Source: an uncultured Bacilli bacterium (GTDB taxonomy: Bacteria > Bacillota_I > Bacilli_A > RF39 > UBA660). From it: a stretch of DNA of 64,000 nt. Below, piece after piece: positions 17,354 to 24,109 of this stretch (position 1 is its first letter; every line of letters begins with the position of its first letter). Below the pieces are notes generated by a model that saw only the letters and a program-made list of their open reading frames with translations, was not told the DNA's origin and made no database searches. The position numbers and the translations under genes are program-made. The stretch is taken from the NCBI GenBank assembly GCA_934096295.1, contig CAKOLL010000004.1, positions 1 through 64,000 of the forward strand, written 5' to 3'.

Positions 17354-18013
17354 TTAACAATCAGTTTTTGTAAACTTAATTGAACCAGTTAATTGTTTTC
17401 CTGTATTTTCGTTTTGGTCAACATCTAAGTTATGTAATGTAACTGTAATTGTCCAATCGTCTGATACAGTTTTTCCAGCGTCAGCAGTTAAAGTATGTTT
17501 TAAAGTACTTCCACCAGCAGCTGTAGGAATATTAATTGTTCCAATTACTGCGGTTCCAGCTGGTAATTCAACTAGACTTTGTTCACTGATAATTGTTTCG
17601 CTATTTTTAACAGCAGTAAAGTATAGTTCTTTATCAGAAGCTCCAGCAGCAGCAGATTTTGTAAATGTATTTGCAGTAATTACTAAATCAGCTGTATAAC
17701 AGAATGTTCTGTCTGCTAAACTTGGTGTAGTAGTTGTTGTTGCACCTGGTGCTGTCCAACTTACTTTTCCAGTTGATGTTCCTGTAGCATCTGGTTGTCC
17801 TTTAGCAAAAGTAGTTGCATCTGCATAGATATTGATAGCTCCGAAAGTACCGAAATCTGAACTAGCAGCAGTACCTGTACTAACTGTAATTGTTCCAGTT
17901 GTTCCACTACCACCTTGAGCTGTGAAGTATGCAAAAGTAGCTCCAACTACAGCCACCAATAATGTTGCAACTGCAATAACTGTTAAAAGGATCGTATTCT
18001 TTTTATTTTCCAT
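17354..18013 (-). CDS. SipW/TasA-type secreted fibre protein, paralogue 1
   Basis: 219 residues. The N-terminus (NKKNTILLTVIAVATLLVAVVGATFAYFTAQGG) is the SipW-dependent-type signal region; the mature part begins with a TasA/CalY-like segment and is Thr/Ala/Gly-rich. A conserved Cys pair (FCYTADL and the terminal DC) may form a disulfide. TasA-type proteins form amyloid-like surface fibres or biofilm matrix. No SipW peptidase is in this window. The protein closely resembles its neighbour at 18144-18806, and both share a duplicated promoter and leader. Confidence 0.85.
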   Translation of the reverse strand: MENKKNTILLTVIAVATLLVAVVGATFAYFTAQGGSGTTGTITVSTGTAASSDFGTFGAINIYADATTFAKGQPDATGTSTGKVSWTAPGATTTTTPSLADRTFCYTADLVITANTFTKSAAAGASDKELYFTAVKNSETIISEQSLVELPAGTAVIGTINIPTAAGGSTLKHTLTADAGKTVSDDWTITVTLHNLDVDQNENTGKQLTGSIKFTKTDC

Positions 18014-18039
18014 ATCTACTTTTCTCCTCCTCTATTTTA

Positions 18040-18068
18040 ATATTACCATTTTATATATAAAAAATCAA
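18040..18068 (-). promoter_or_regulatory. sigma-A promoter of TasA-like gene 1 (duplicated promoter)
   Basis: TTGATT (18063-18068) and TAATAT (18040-18045), 17 bases apart. The sequence from TAGGGTTGATTTTT to the AGGAGGAG site is almost the same as ahead of the paralogue. Confidence 0.7.
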
Positions 18069-18107
18069 CCCTAATGTGATGGATTTTTGAAAAATTTTTT
18101 ATCAAAC

Positions 18108-18127
18108 AAAAAAGGACAAAAAGTCCT
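18108..18127 (-). terminator. intrinsic terminator of TasA-like gene 2
   Basis: AGGAC-(5)-GTCCT stem with six T following on the minus strand. Confidence 0.75.
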
Positions 18128-18143
18128 AAATTTATTGTTTAAA

Positions 18144-18806
18144 TTAACAACTTGTTTTATCGAATTTAACTGCTCCAGTAAATTGTTTACCAGCATTAAC
18201 ATTTTGATCTTCATCATAGTTTAATAATGTTACTGTTAGTGTCCAATCGTCAGATTGAGTAGCTCCAGCGTCTGCTATAATTTTGTGAGTGTAATCGCTT
18301 CCGTTTGCAGTTGTTGGAATTTTAACATCTGTAGTTGTTGTTGTGATATCCATTTTGTCAATTATTACTGTATCGCCTTTTTTAGCAGTAAATTCTAATT
18401 CTGCTTTTCCAGCTAAAGCTTCAGTTCTTTCAAATGAATTAGCTGTAATATTTAAAACAGCTGTATAACAGAATGTTCTATCTGCTAAACTTGGTTCATC
18501 TTGTCCAGTAACTGCTCCAGGAGCTGTCCAACTAACTTTTCCTTCTGAAGTTCCAGTATGTGCTCTTAGTCCGCCTTCACCTTGTGCAGCACTTTGACTA
18601 AATGTGGTAGCGTCTGCATAAATGTTAATAGCTGTAAAAGTACCAAATTCTGAACTTGCTGCTGTACCAGTACTAACTGTAACTTTAGCTTCAGATCCGC
18701 TTCCTCCTTGAGCTGTGAAGTATGCAAAAGTAGCTCCAACTACAGCAACTAATAAAGTTGCTACTGCAATAACTGTTAAAAGGATTGTGTTCTTTTTATT
18801 GTCCAT
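18144..18806 (-). CDS. SipW/TasA-type secreted fibre protein, paralogue 2
   Basis: 220 residues, with the same signal region as paralogue 1 (NKKNTILLTVIAVATLL) and the same order of blocks: STGTAASSEFGTF, INIYADATTF, GKVSWTAPGA, SLADRTFCYTA, ADAGATQSDDWT and KQFTGAVKF. It carries a short insertion (QGEGGLRAHTGTSE). I choose the ATG at 18806, behind AGGAGGAG; a longer reading to 18860 would translate the promoter itself. Tandem duplication followed by divergence is evident. Likely a cell-surface matrix or fibre subunit. Confidence 0.87.
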   Translation of the reverse strand: MDNKKNTILLTVIAVATLLVAVVGATFAYFTAQGGSGSEAKVTVSTGTAASSEFGTFTAINIYADATTFSQSAAQGEGGLRAHTGTSEGKVSWTAPGAVTGQDEPSLADRTFCYTAVLNITANSFERTEALAGKAELEFTAKKGDTVIIDKMDITTTTTDVKIPTTANGSDYTHKIIADAGATQSDDWTLTVTLLNYDEDQNVNAGKQFTGAVKFDKTSC

Positions 18807-18831
18807 TCTACTTTTCTCCTCCTCTATTTTA

Positions 18832-18860
18832 ATATTACCATTTAACGTTTTAAAAATCAA
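18832..18860 (-). promoter_or_regulatory. sigma-A promoter of TasA-like gene 2 (duplicated promoter)
   Basis: TTGATT (18855-18860) and TAATAT (18832-18837), 17 bases apart. Same boxes, spacing and leader as at 18040-18068. Confidence 0.7.
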
Positions 18861-18888
18861 CCCTAAATGGTAAATTTTTTATTTATTT

Positions 18889-20013
18889 TTACATACTCAT
18901 TGTGTATGTGTTATTTGTTGTATTAAGTACTATTTTAATGCCATTTATTGTAGCTGTTGCTCCACCAGTTAGTTTATATGTTGGAAATAAATTTCCACCA
19001 TTTATAACGGCTTCACTACTATAAGAATCTATGTTATTTTTTGTTAATATTTTTGATAATGTTGTTTTATATGTGCTAGCTACTGTATAGATGTTTGTTC
19101 CACTGAATGTTGTTCCTAGACTTATTAGGCTATTACTTGTACCTTCTTCGATAGTTAGATTTCCACTATAAGTAACGTTATTATATGTTATATCAACGTT
19201 ATAAACCCCAGGATAAATATTTGCTAAACTAAATGCTCCACTTGAGGTAGTCGTTGATTTTAAAGAACCATTTTGAAAACTTATTACGGCTCCACTTAAA
19301 TTATTTGTTCCATCTGTTAAGGTTCCATTTAAAGTATAAGCCATTTTAGCATTTGATACTTCTGCAACAATTTGGGTATTTACATAAAAATATGTATAAC
19401 TGGCAGCAGGTATAGCTTTATCACTTAACCAAGTTTTTATTTTATATGTTTTTGTACTATTACTACTTGATGTACTTCCTAAAGTATTAAATAAAATTGA
19501 ATATCTATTGTTTCTAGTATCTGTGGTATCATAACTATAAATTGGAAGGTCTGCAATACTAAATGGTCCTGATACTAATGTGTCGTCACTACCTGCTCCG
19601 TTGTATTCATAAACTGCTACCATTATATAATCTATTGGTGTTAATGTATCAGTATCTTTATATCCGGTTCTAGCTTTAAAACTAGTCATATCATACCCAA
19701 TATTCATAACATATGTTGAATCTAGGGAACCAGTATTTTGAATATAAATAACACTTGCATCAGTTTGAGCCATTCCCATTTCATCAGACATTGAACTCAT
19801 ACCAGTTTTTTGAATTGATGATGAACTACTTCCGTAGGATACTTGTAATGTTCCTGTTGTAATACTTTGGTTTTTTGTATTAGTCTTTACTGAAAAGAAT
19901 GATGCATAACTAAAACCTATTGATGCCATTGTTAAACCAAATACGCAAACTGCTATTATAAAGTTCCTATTTTTAATAAATTTATTTATTTTTTCCCAAT
20001 TTATTTTTTTCAC
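18889..20013 (-). CDS. SipW-type surface protein with carboxypeptidase-regulatory-like domain
   Basis: About 374 residues. The N-terminal hydrophobic segment (IIAVCVFGLTMASIGFSYASFF) followed by KNQSITTGTLQVSY is again the TasA/SipW signature. The middle part is a Ser/Thr-rich beta domain. Residues about 230-300 resemble a carboxypeptidase-regulatory/CNA-B-like beta sandwich (LTDGTNNLSGAVISFQNG, TSSGAFSLANIYPGVYNVD). I place the start at the GTG at 20013, after AGGTG; the first codon of the longer frame lies in that site. It is upstream of the two TasA paralogues and is read in the same direction. Confidence 0.78.
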   Translation of the reverse strand: MKKINWEKINKFIKNRNFIIAVCVFGLTMASIGFSYASFFSVKTNTKNQSITTGTLQVSYGSSSSSIQKTGMSSMSDEMGMAQTDASVIYIQNTGSLDSTYVMNIGYDMTSFKARTGYKDTDTLTPIDYIMVAVYEYNGAGSDDTLVSGPFSIADLPIYSYDTTDTRNNRYSILFNTLGSTSSSNSTKTYKIKTWLSDKAIPAASYTYFYVNTQIVAEVSNAKMAYTLNGTLTDGTNNLSGAVISFQNGSLKSTTTSSGAFSLANIYPGVYNVDITYNNVTYSGNLTIEEGTSNSLISLGTTFSGTNIYTVASTYKTTLSKILTKNNIDSYSSEAVINGGNLFPTYKLTGGATATINGIKIVLNTTNNTYTMSM

Positions 20014-20079
20014 CTTTATCACCTAATTATATTTTAACATAATATTATTTTAAAGAAAAGTTAAAAAATAAGGTTTTAC

Positions 20080-20108
20080 AAAAAAAGACATGATTCCTGT
20101 TTCATGCC
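20080..20108 (-). terminator. intrinsic terminator of the UPF0316 gene
   Basis: GGCATGA/TCATGTC stem on the minus strand with an 8-base loop and a T-run of seven. Confidence 0.75.
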
Positions 20109-20620
20109 TATTTTATAACACCATTTTGAACATATTTAGTATCATTTATAACCACAAATGCATCTTTATCATTCGTTCTTATTATATGAGTTAATTTTTT
20201 TAATTTTGATTTATTTAATTGAATCATTAACATTGTTTTCTTTTCATTATCTTGAGGATTTTTTAAATCTAGTACGGAAACTCCGAATCCTGCAGCTCTA
20301 ATTTCTTTAATCATTTTTTGAACACCTACTGTTTTGGTAGTAACTTGTACACCAATTAAACCTTCAACAAAATTATTAGAAATATACCCACCAATAAATG
20401 TTCCAGTTGCATATCCAGCAGCATAACAAATTGGGATTAATATTGATTTTATATCAGTTGTTAATGCTTCTCTAGCTACTAAAAACCAAATAAGAACTTC
20501 AAAAAATGCTATAATTGCTGGTGTAAACTTCTTTCCGCGAACAACCAAAACAGTTCTCATTGTTCCCAAAGTTACATCAATAATTCTTGCAAAAAATATT
20601 TTAATACATAATAACAACAT
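20108..20620 (-). CDS. UPF0316 (DUF5698/DUF2179) membrane protein
   Basis: A 170-residue protein with three N-terminal membrane segments (the first containing FFARIIDVTLGTMRTVLVVRG, a family hallmark) and a C-terminal soluble DUF2179 domain (about 90-165) with a PII-like fold. Function is unknown; the domain arrangement suggests small-molecule sensing or transport. The ATG at 20620 follows AGGTG; the GTG at 20629 lies within that site. It closes an operon with the zinc-ribbon gene and the glycine-rich surface protein. Confidence 0.85.
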   Translation of the reverse strand: MLLLCIKIFFARIIDVTLGTMRTVLVVRGKKFTPAIIAFFEVLIWFLVAREALTTDIKSILIPICYAAGYATGTFIGGYISNNFVEGLIGVQVTTKTVGVQKMIKEIRAAGFGVSVLDLKNPQDNEKKTMLMIQLNKSKLKKLTHIIRTNDKDAFVVINDTKYVQNGVIK

Positions 20621-20629
20621 AATAATCAC

Positions 20630-20896
20630 CTATCTATTTATTAGTATGGTTAAAACTACTAAAAATACAAGCACAATTATTATTATCGCAAGACCTAAAG
20701 CTTTATTTTCTTTAGTCTCACGATATTCAATTTTATTTTCATGTCCATACTTTTCACTTAACAAAGTAATTCTTTTATTATCATTATCTCTCATTTTATT
20801 TTTATAGTTTATTTCACTTTGGTTCATTAATGCTCCACAAAATTTACAAACTATCCCATCACTAGGTAATGGCTTTCCACAATTTCTACATGTCAT
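20630..20896 (-). CDS. small zinc-ribbon membrane protein
   Basis: 88 residues. Two CxxC knuckles (CRNC at 3-6 and CKFC at 17-20) form a zinc ribbon of the double-zinc-ribbon type; a charged linker and a C-terminal membrane segment (about 67-86) follow. The ATG has a GGAG site and sits 3 bases after the glycine-rich gene. Such tail-anchored zinc ribbons are common in Firmicutes and have no clear function. Confidence 0.8.
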   Translation of the reverse strand: MTCRNCGKPLPSDGIVCKFCGALMNQSEINYKNKMRDNDNKRITLLSEKYGHENKIEYRETKENKALGLAIIIIVLVFLVVLTILINR

Positions 20897-20899
20897 AAT

Positions 20900-22840
20900 T
20901 TACTCCAATGTTACACCTACAAAAGTTAAATATGCATATCCATTTCCAGTATGGCCAGTTTCAGTACCACCAGTTGGTGAAGTAAATGCCGTATTACCAG
21001 CAATAGTTGAGGCATTAACTAAATAATATGAACTATTTAGTAAGCATCCTGATGGATAATTTGAAGCTGTACTCGATGTATAAACATATCCAGAACCTCC
21101 ACCATTTTGATTACGATAATCAGTTGTACTATCAGAATGAGCATTTACAGCACCTCCGCCGTACCAGCCTCCGCCTCCACCACCGGAAGCATACTTATAA
21201 TTATAACCACTAATATATCCATTAGCACCTGTTCCAAATGTACCATTAGTTCCACCAGCAGTCTGTGATGCAGCAAACGCTGAACTTGGAGAACCACCAG
21301 ATGTACCACCACCATATTTTGTAGTTAAGGCATTTACACTTGAAGATCCACCGCCACCACCAGCAACAATAACACGAGCATATAACGAATCGGTTCCAAT
21401 CCTAAAGTCTGATGCTCCCCCACCTGCTTGTGAATAAGAAGTTGTACCTGAATAAGAGTGAACTCTTGCTTGACCGCCTCCATTAAAGCCCCCAGCTATT
21501 GCAGCTGATGTTGATGACGTTGATGTAGGTTGACCACCAACATAAACATATAAATTAGTTCCGGCTGTTAAATATACAATACCTTCACTATATCCACCAG
21601 CACCACCATTATATGTAGAATAACTACCGCCTTGTGCTCCCCAAACCTGCATTTTGTAATATCCATCAACTTCTATAGTAAAAGTTTGAACGGCATTAGA
21701 ATAAGCAAAAGGTTTATCTAAAACATAGAATGTTGTTGATGTTGTTGTTAATATTCTTGATGCGTTTCCAGCAGCATCAACAGTATATGCTTTAAAAGTA
21801 AAATCTGTAAATGGTGTTAAATTTGTAAAAGTATAAGTATTCGATGTACTTGATACATAAGTTGCACCATTATCTTTTGAATAATAATATGTTGTCGGTG
21901 TGGTTCCTAAATTACTATTAGCTAAACTTATTGTAACATTTACACCATCAACAGTATTTTGCATACTTTCAGGTATTGGTCCGCTTGACACATCTAAATA
22001 TGCTACACAATTTGTTCTTCCTGTTGCTGATACCACTACTTTTTGATTTTTCATTGACATTGTTGATGTTCCTGTACATGCTGATTTTGTTCCTAAAGCA
22101 TAAAAATTATTTGTTGGTATACTCTTTGCTTCATAATATAGACTTGAATTTTTCTTTGCTTGTACATATATTTTTAATGCAATATCTACATCCATAGCAT
22201 CCATATAAATATCACATACGTCTTTGTTACTTGATTCTACAGTAAATAAGTTTTCTGCAGCACTATAGGTCACTGATGAACCATTTTGACATTTACTCTT
22301 TGTTTCGTTTAATTCATATCCAATTGTTGGCAATGCTGTTGTTTCTAGTTTTGTATATTCTCCATTACCATTACCATCTGAATCTACATTTTCGGCATAA
22401 ACATTTAGCGTTATGTCTAGTTGGGCAATTGAATCAAAGTATAAATAACATACATCATGTCCATATGCTGTTATATCTGCACTATAGGTTGTACTATCAT
22501 AAATTATTTCTGATCCATTGGTACATTTACTTTTACTTTCATTATATTTATAACCTGCTTTTGGGATATATGGATATAGTCCATAACTATTTAACCCATT
22601 TCCATTGGTATCTCTTTCTTCTGCCATTACCCTAATATCTAAATCTGATATTTCTGATGTTGCTCCGCCGATGATTGGTTTTGTATCTACGACTTGATAA
22701 AATGCATATGTTACCACTAATCCAATGCATGCTAAAAGTGCCACAACAGCTATTCCCACTAGTGGTATTTTATGTTTATTTAAAATAGACGTTACGTCTT
22801 TATTTAGGATTTTTTTTATTTTATTACGTAATCTATCCAT
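20900..22840 (-). CDS. surface protein with three Cys-pair repeats, fibronectin-like domain and glycine-rich C-terminal domain
   Basis: 646 residues. A membrane segment near the N-terminus (about 24-48) acts as signal or anchor. Three related repeats of about 70 residues follow (about 47-118, 119-194, 195-268), each with LDI-type start, KSKC or KSAC, and a second Cys before Y.YD or LD. A fibronectin-III-like section (about 280-370) precedes a 270-residue glycine-rich domain (GAQGGSY, GGAGGYSEG, AGGGGGSSS, GGGGGGWYGGG, ending YAYLTFVG) of the PF12810 type. This is a secreted architecture; role in adhesion is inference. It starts an operon with a zinc ribbon and a UPF0316 protein. Confidence 0.83.
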   Translation of the reverse strand: MDRLRNKIKKILNKDVTSILNKHKIPLVGIAVVALLACIGLVVTYAFYQVVDTKPIIGGATSEISDLDIRVMAEERDTNGNGLNSYGLYPYIPKAGYKYNESKSKCTNGSEIIYDSTTYSADITAYGHDVCYLYFDSIAQLDITLNVYAENVDSDGNGNGEYTKLETTALPTIGYELNETKSKCQNGSSVTYSAAENLFTVESSNKDVCDIYMDAMDVDIALKIYVQAKKNSSLYYEAKSIPTNNFYALGTKSACTGTSTMSMKNQKVVVSATGRTNCVAYLDVSSGPIPESMQNTVDGVNVTISLANSNLGTTPTTYYYSKDNGATYVSSTSNTYTFTNLTPFTDFTFKAYTVDAAGNASRILTTTSTTFYVLDKPFAYSNAVQTFTIEVDGYYKMQVWGAQGGSYSTYNGGAGGYSEGIVYLTAGTNLYVYVGGQPTSTSSTSAAIAGGFNGGGQARVHSYSGTTSYSQAGGGASDFRIGTDSLYARVIVAGGGGGSSSVNALTTKYGGGTSGGSPSSAFAASQTAGGTNGTFGTGANGYISGYNYKYASGGGGGGWYGGGAVNAHSDSTTDYRNQNGGGSGYVYTSSTASNYPSGCLLNSSYYLVNASTIAGNTAFTSPTGGTETGHTGNGYAYLTFVGVTLE

Positions 22841-22863
22841 ATGCCATACCTATCCTATTATTA

Positions 22864-22892
22864 ATTTTATGATAATTTTTTACTAAAGTCAA
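22864..22892 (-). promoter_or_regulatory. sigma-A promoter of the glycine-rich surface protein operon
   Basis: TTGACT (22887-22892) and TAAAAT (22864-22869), 17 bases apart on the minus strand. Confidence 0.65.
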
Positions 22893-22990
22893 TCCCATAT
22901 TCAGTTTTTTTACAAAGTCATTTATTCTATCCTATTTTTACAATATGCTTTTATAGTAAGTAATTAACCCATTTCGTTTTTTAGGTAATA

Positions 22991-22999
22991 CATACTATA
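22991..22999 (+). promoter_or_regulatory. possible sporulation -10 element ahead of cotJ genes
   Basis: CATACTATA matches the sigma-E/sigma-K -10 patterns (CATAxxxTA). It is only 18 bases before the start codon and no convincing -35 was found, so this is weak. cotJ genes are sigma-E-dependent in Bacillus. Confidence 0.3.
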
Positions 23000-23016
23000 A
23001 ATTAGGGAGGAAAAAT

Positions 23017-23451
23017 ATGTTATTTGATGATAATTTAGGATTTTTGGGTTTTACAATACCTAATAATTTAAAAATGGAAAATGATAAAGTGTTAACAAGT
23101 GTTACAGATGGATTTGCAAAAGGAAACATGTTTAGAAATTTATATGATCCTTATAAAAACTATACATATAAAGTAGTTGAAGCTAATAATAAGCAAGAAG
23201 AATTATTACTAGAAATAATGGCACTATCTTTTGCTATTAATGATTTAAATTTATATTTAGATTTACATCCAACTGATGAAGAAATGTTAAGAAAATTTAA
23301 AGAATTAGCTGAAAAATCTTGTTCAAAAGAAATGGAATATGTAAGAATTTATGGACCACTTGAAGTAATCGATAATGATTCTTTATCAAAGTTTGATTGG
23401 ATTAATAATCCATGGCCTTGGGAAAATACTGGAGGTACAAAATATGTTTAA
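23017..23451 (+). CDS. fused CotJA-CotJB spore coat protein
   Basis: 144 residues. The C-terminal part (about 60-142) is a full CotJB: LLLEIMALSFAINDLNLYLD, HPTDEEMLRKF, YGPLEV and the ending WINNPWPWE. The N-terminal about 55 residues contain TDGFAKGNMFRNLYDPY, which matches the core of CotJA (KGT.F..LY.PY). In Bacillus these are two separate proteins of about 80-90 residues. Here one gene appears to encode both. An AGGGAGG site precedes the ATG. It overlaps cotJC by 8 bases, so assembly of a CotJ complex on the spore coat is likely. Confidence 0.85.
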   Translation: MLFDDNLGFLGFTIPNNLKMENDKVLTSVTDGFAKGNMFRNLYDPYKNYTYKVVEANNKQEELLLEIMALSFAINDLNLYLDLHPTDEEMLRKFKELAEKSCSKEMEYVRIYGPLEVIDNDSLSKFDWINNPWPWENTGGTKYV

Positions 23452-24004
23452 ATATGTAAAACATTTATCTTATCCGATTAGTGTTACAAAAAAAGATTTA
23501 AAGATGGCTAAACTTATTATTACACAAGTTGGAGGTTATGCGGGAGAACTTGGGGCAGCTTTAAGATATTTTCATCAAAAGTTTACAATGCCTGATGAAA
23601 AAGGAAGGGCTTTACTTAATGATATAGCTACGGAAGAATTAGGTCATTTAGAAATGGTTGCCACAATAGTTTCACAATTAATTGCTAATGCTACGATAGA
23701 TGAAATTAAAGAGGCAGGACTTGAAAGTTTCTATACAGAACATGGAAAAGGAGTATTTCCAATGAGTGCAGATGGTGTTGCTTTTGATGCATCAACATTT
23801 GCTGTTACAGGTAATCCTTTGGCTGACTTAGTTGAAGATATGGCTGCGGAACAAAAAGCTAGAGTTGCATATGAACATTTAATTGATTTGGCAACAGATC
23901 CAAAAGTAATTGAACCATTATTATTCTTACGTCAAAGAGAAATTGTTCACTTTAATCGTTTTTACGAACTTTATAATTATTATAAAGATAAAGGATATAA
24001 ATAA
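23444..24004 (+). CDS. cotJC: CotJC spore coat protein, manganese-catalase-like
   Basis: 186 residues, close to the usual 189. The start MFKYVKHLSYPI matches the family and has GGAGGT seven bases before it; an upstream in-frame ATG at 23375 is inside the CotJB gene and is rejected. The ferritin-like bundle carries metal-ligand motifs: GELGAALRYFHQ, ATEELGHLE and REIVHF, as in dimanganese catalases. CotJC is a coat component that may have catalase activity. A terminator follows directly. Confidence 0.95.
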   Translation: MFKYVKHLSYPISVTKKDLKMAKLIITQVGGYAGELGAALRYFHQKFTMPDEKGRALLNDIATEELGHLEMVATIVSQLIANATIDEIKEAGLESFYTEHGKGVFPMSADGVAFDASTFAVTGNPLADLVEDMAAEQKARVAYEHLIDLATDPKVIEPLLFLRQREIVHFNRFYELYNYYKDKGYK

Positions 24005-24007
24005 TTT

Positions 24008-24029
24008 AAAAGCCGTTAGGGCTTTTTTT
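24008..24029 (+). terminator. intrinsic terminator of the cotJ operon
   Basis: AAAAGCC-(5)-GGCTTTT stem with seven T. Confidence 0.85.
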
Positions 24030-24063
24030 GATGGAAAAAAATTAAAAATTGATTAGATAAAGT

Positions 24064-24092
24064 TTGAATAATTTTTCATTATAATGTATAAT
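24064..24092 (+). promoter_or_regulatory. sigma-A promoter of ftsK/spoIIIE
   Basis: TTGAAT (24064-24069) and a perfect TATAAT (24087-24092), 17 bases apart. Confidence 0.75.
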
Positions 24093-24109
24093 TAATTAAG
24101 GTGATGAAT

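Noticed and set aside
18807..18860. N-terminal extension of TasA-like paralogue 2
   Set aside because: It would translate the promoter and ribosome site shared with paralogue 1.
22276..22635. 119-codon plus-strand frame opposite the Cys-repeat region of the glycine-rich protein gene
   Set aside because: His/Leu/Tyr-rich translation typical of a shadow of Asn/Asp/Gly codons; no ribosome site.
23375..23443. Upstream start for CotJC
   Set aside because: It lies within the CotJB coding region in another frame; the ATG at 23444 has GGAGGT and matches the family N-terminus.
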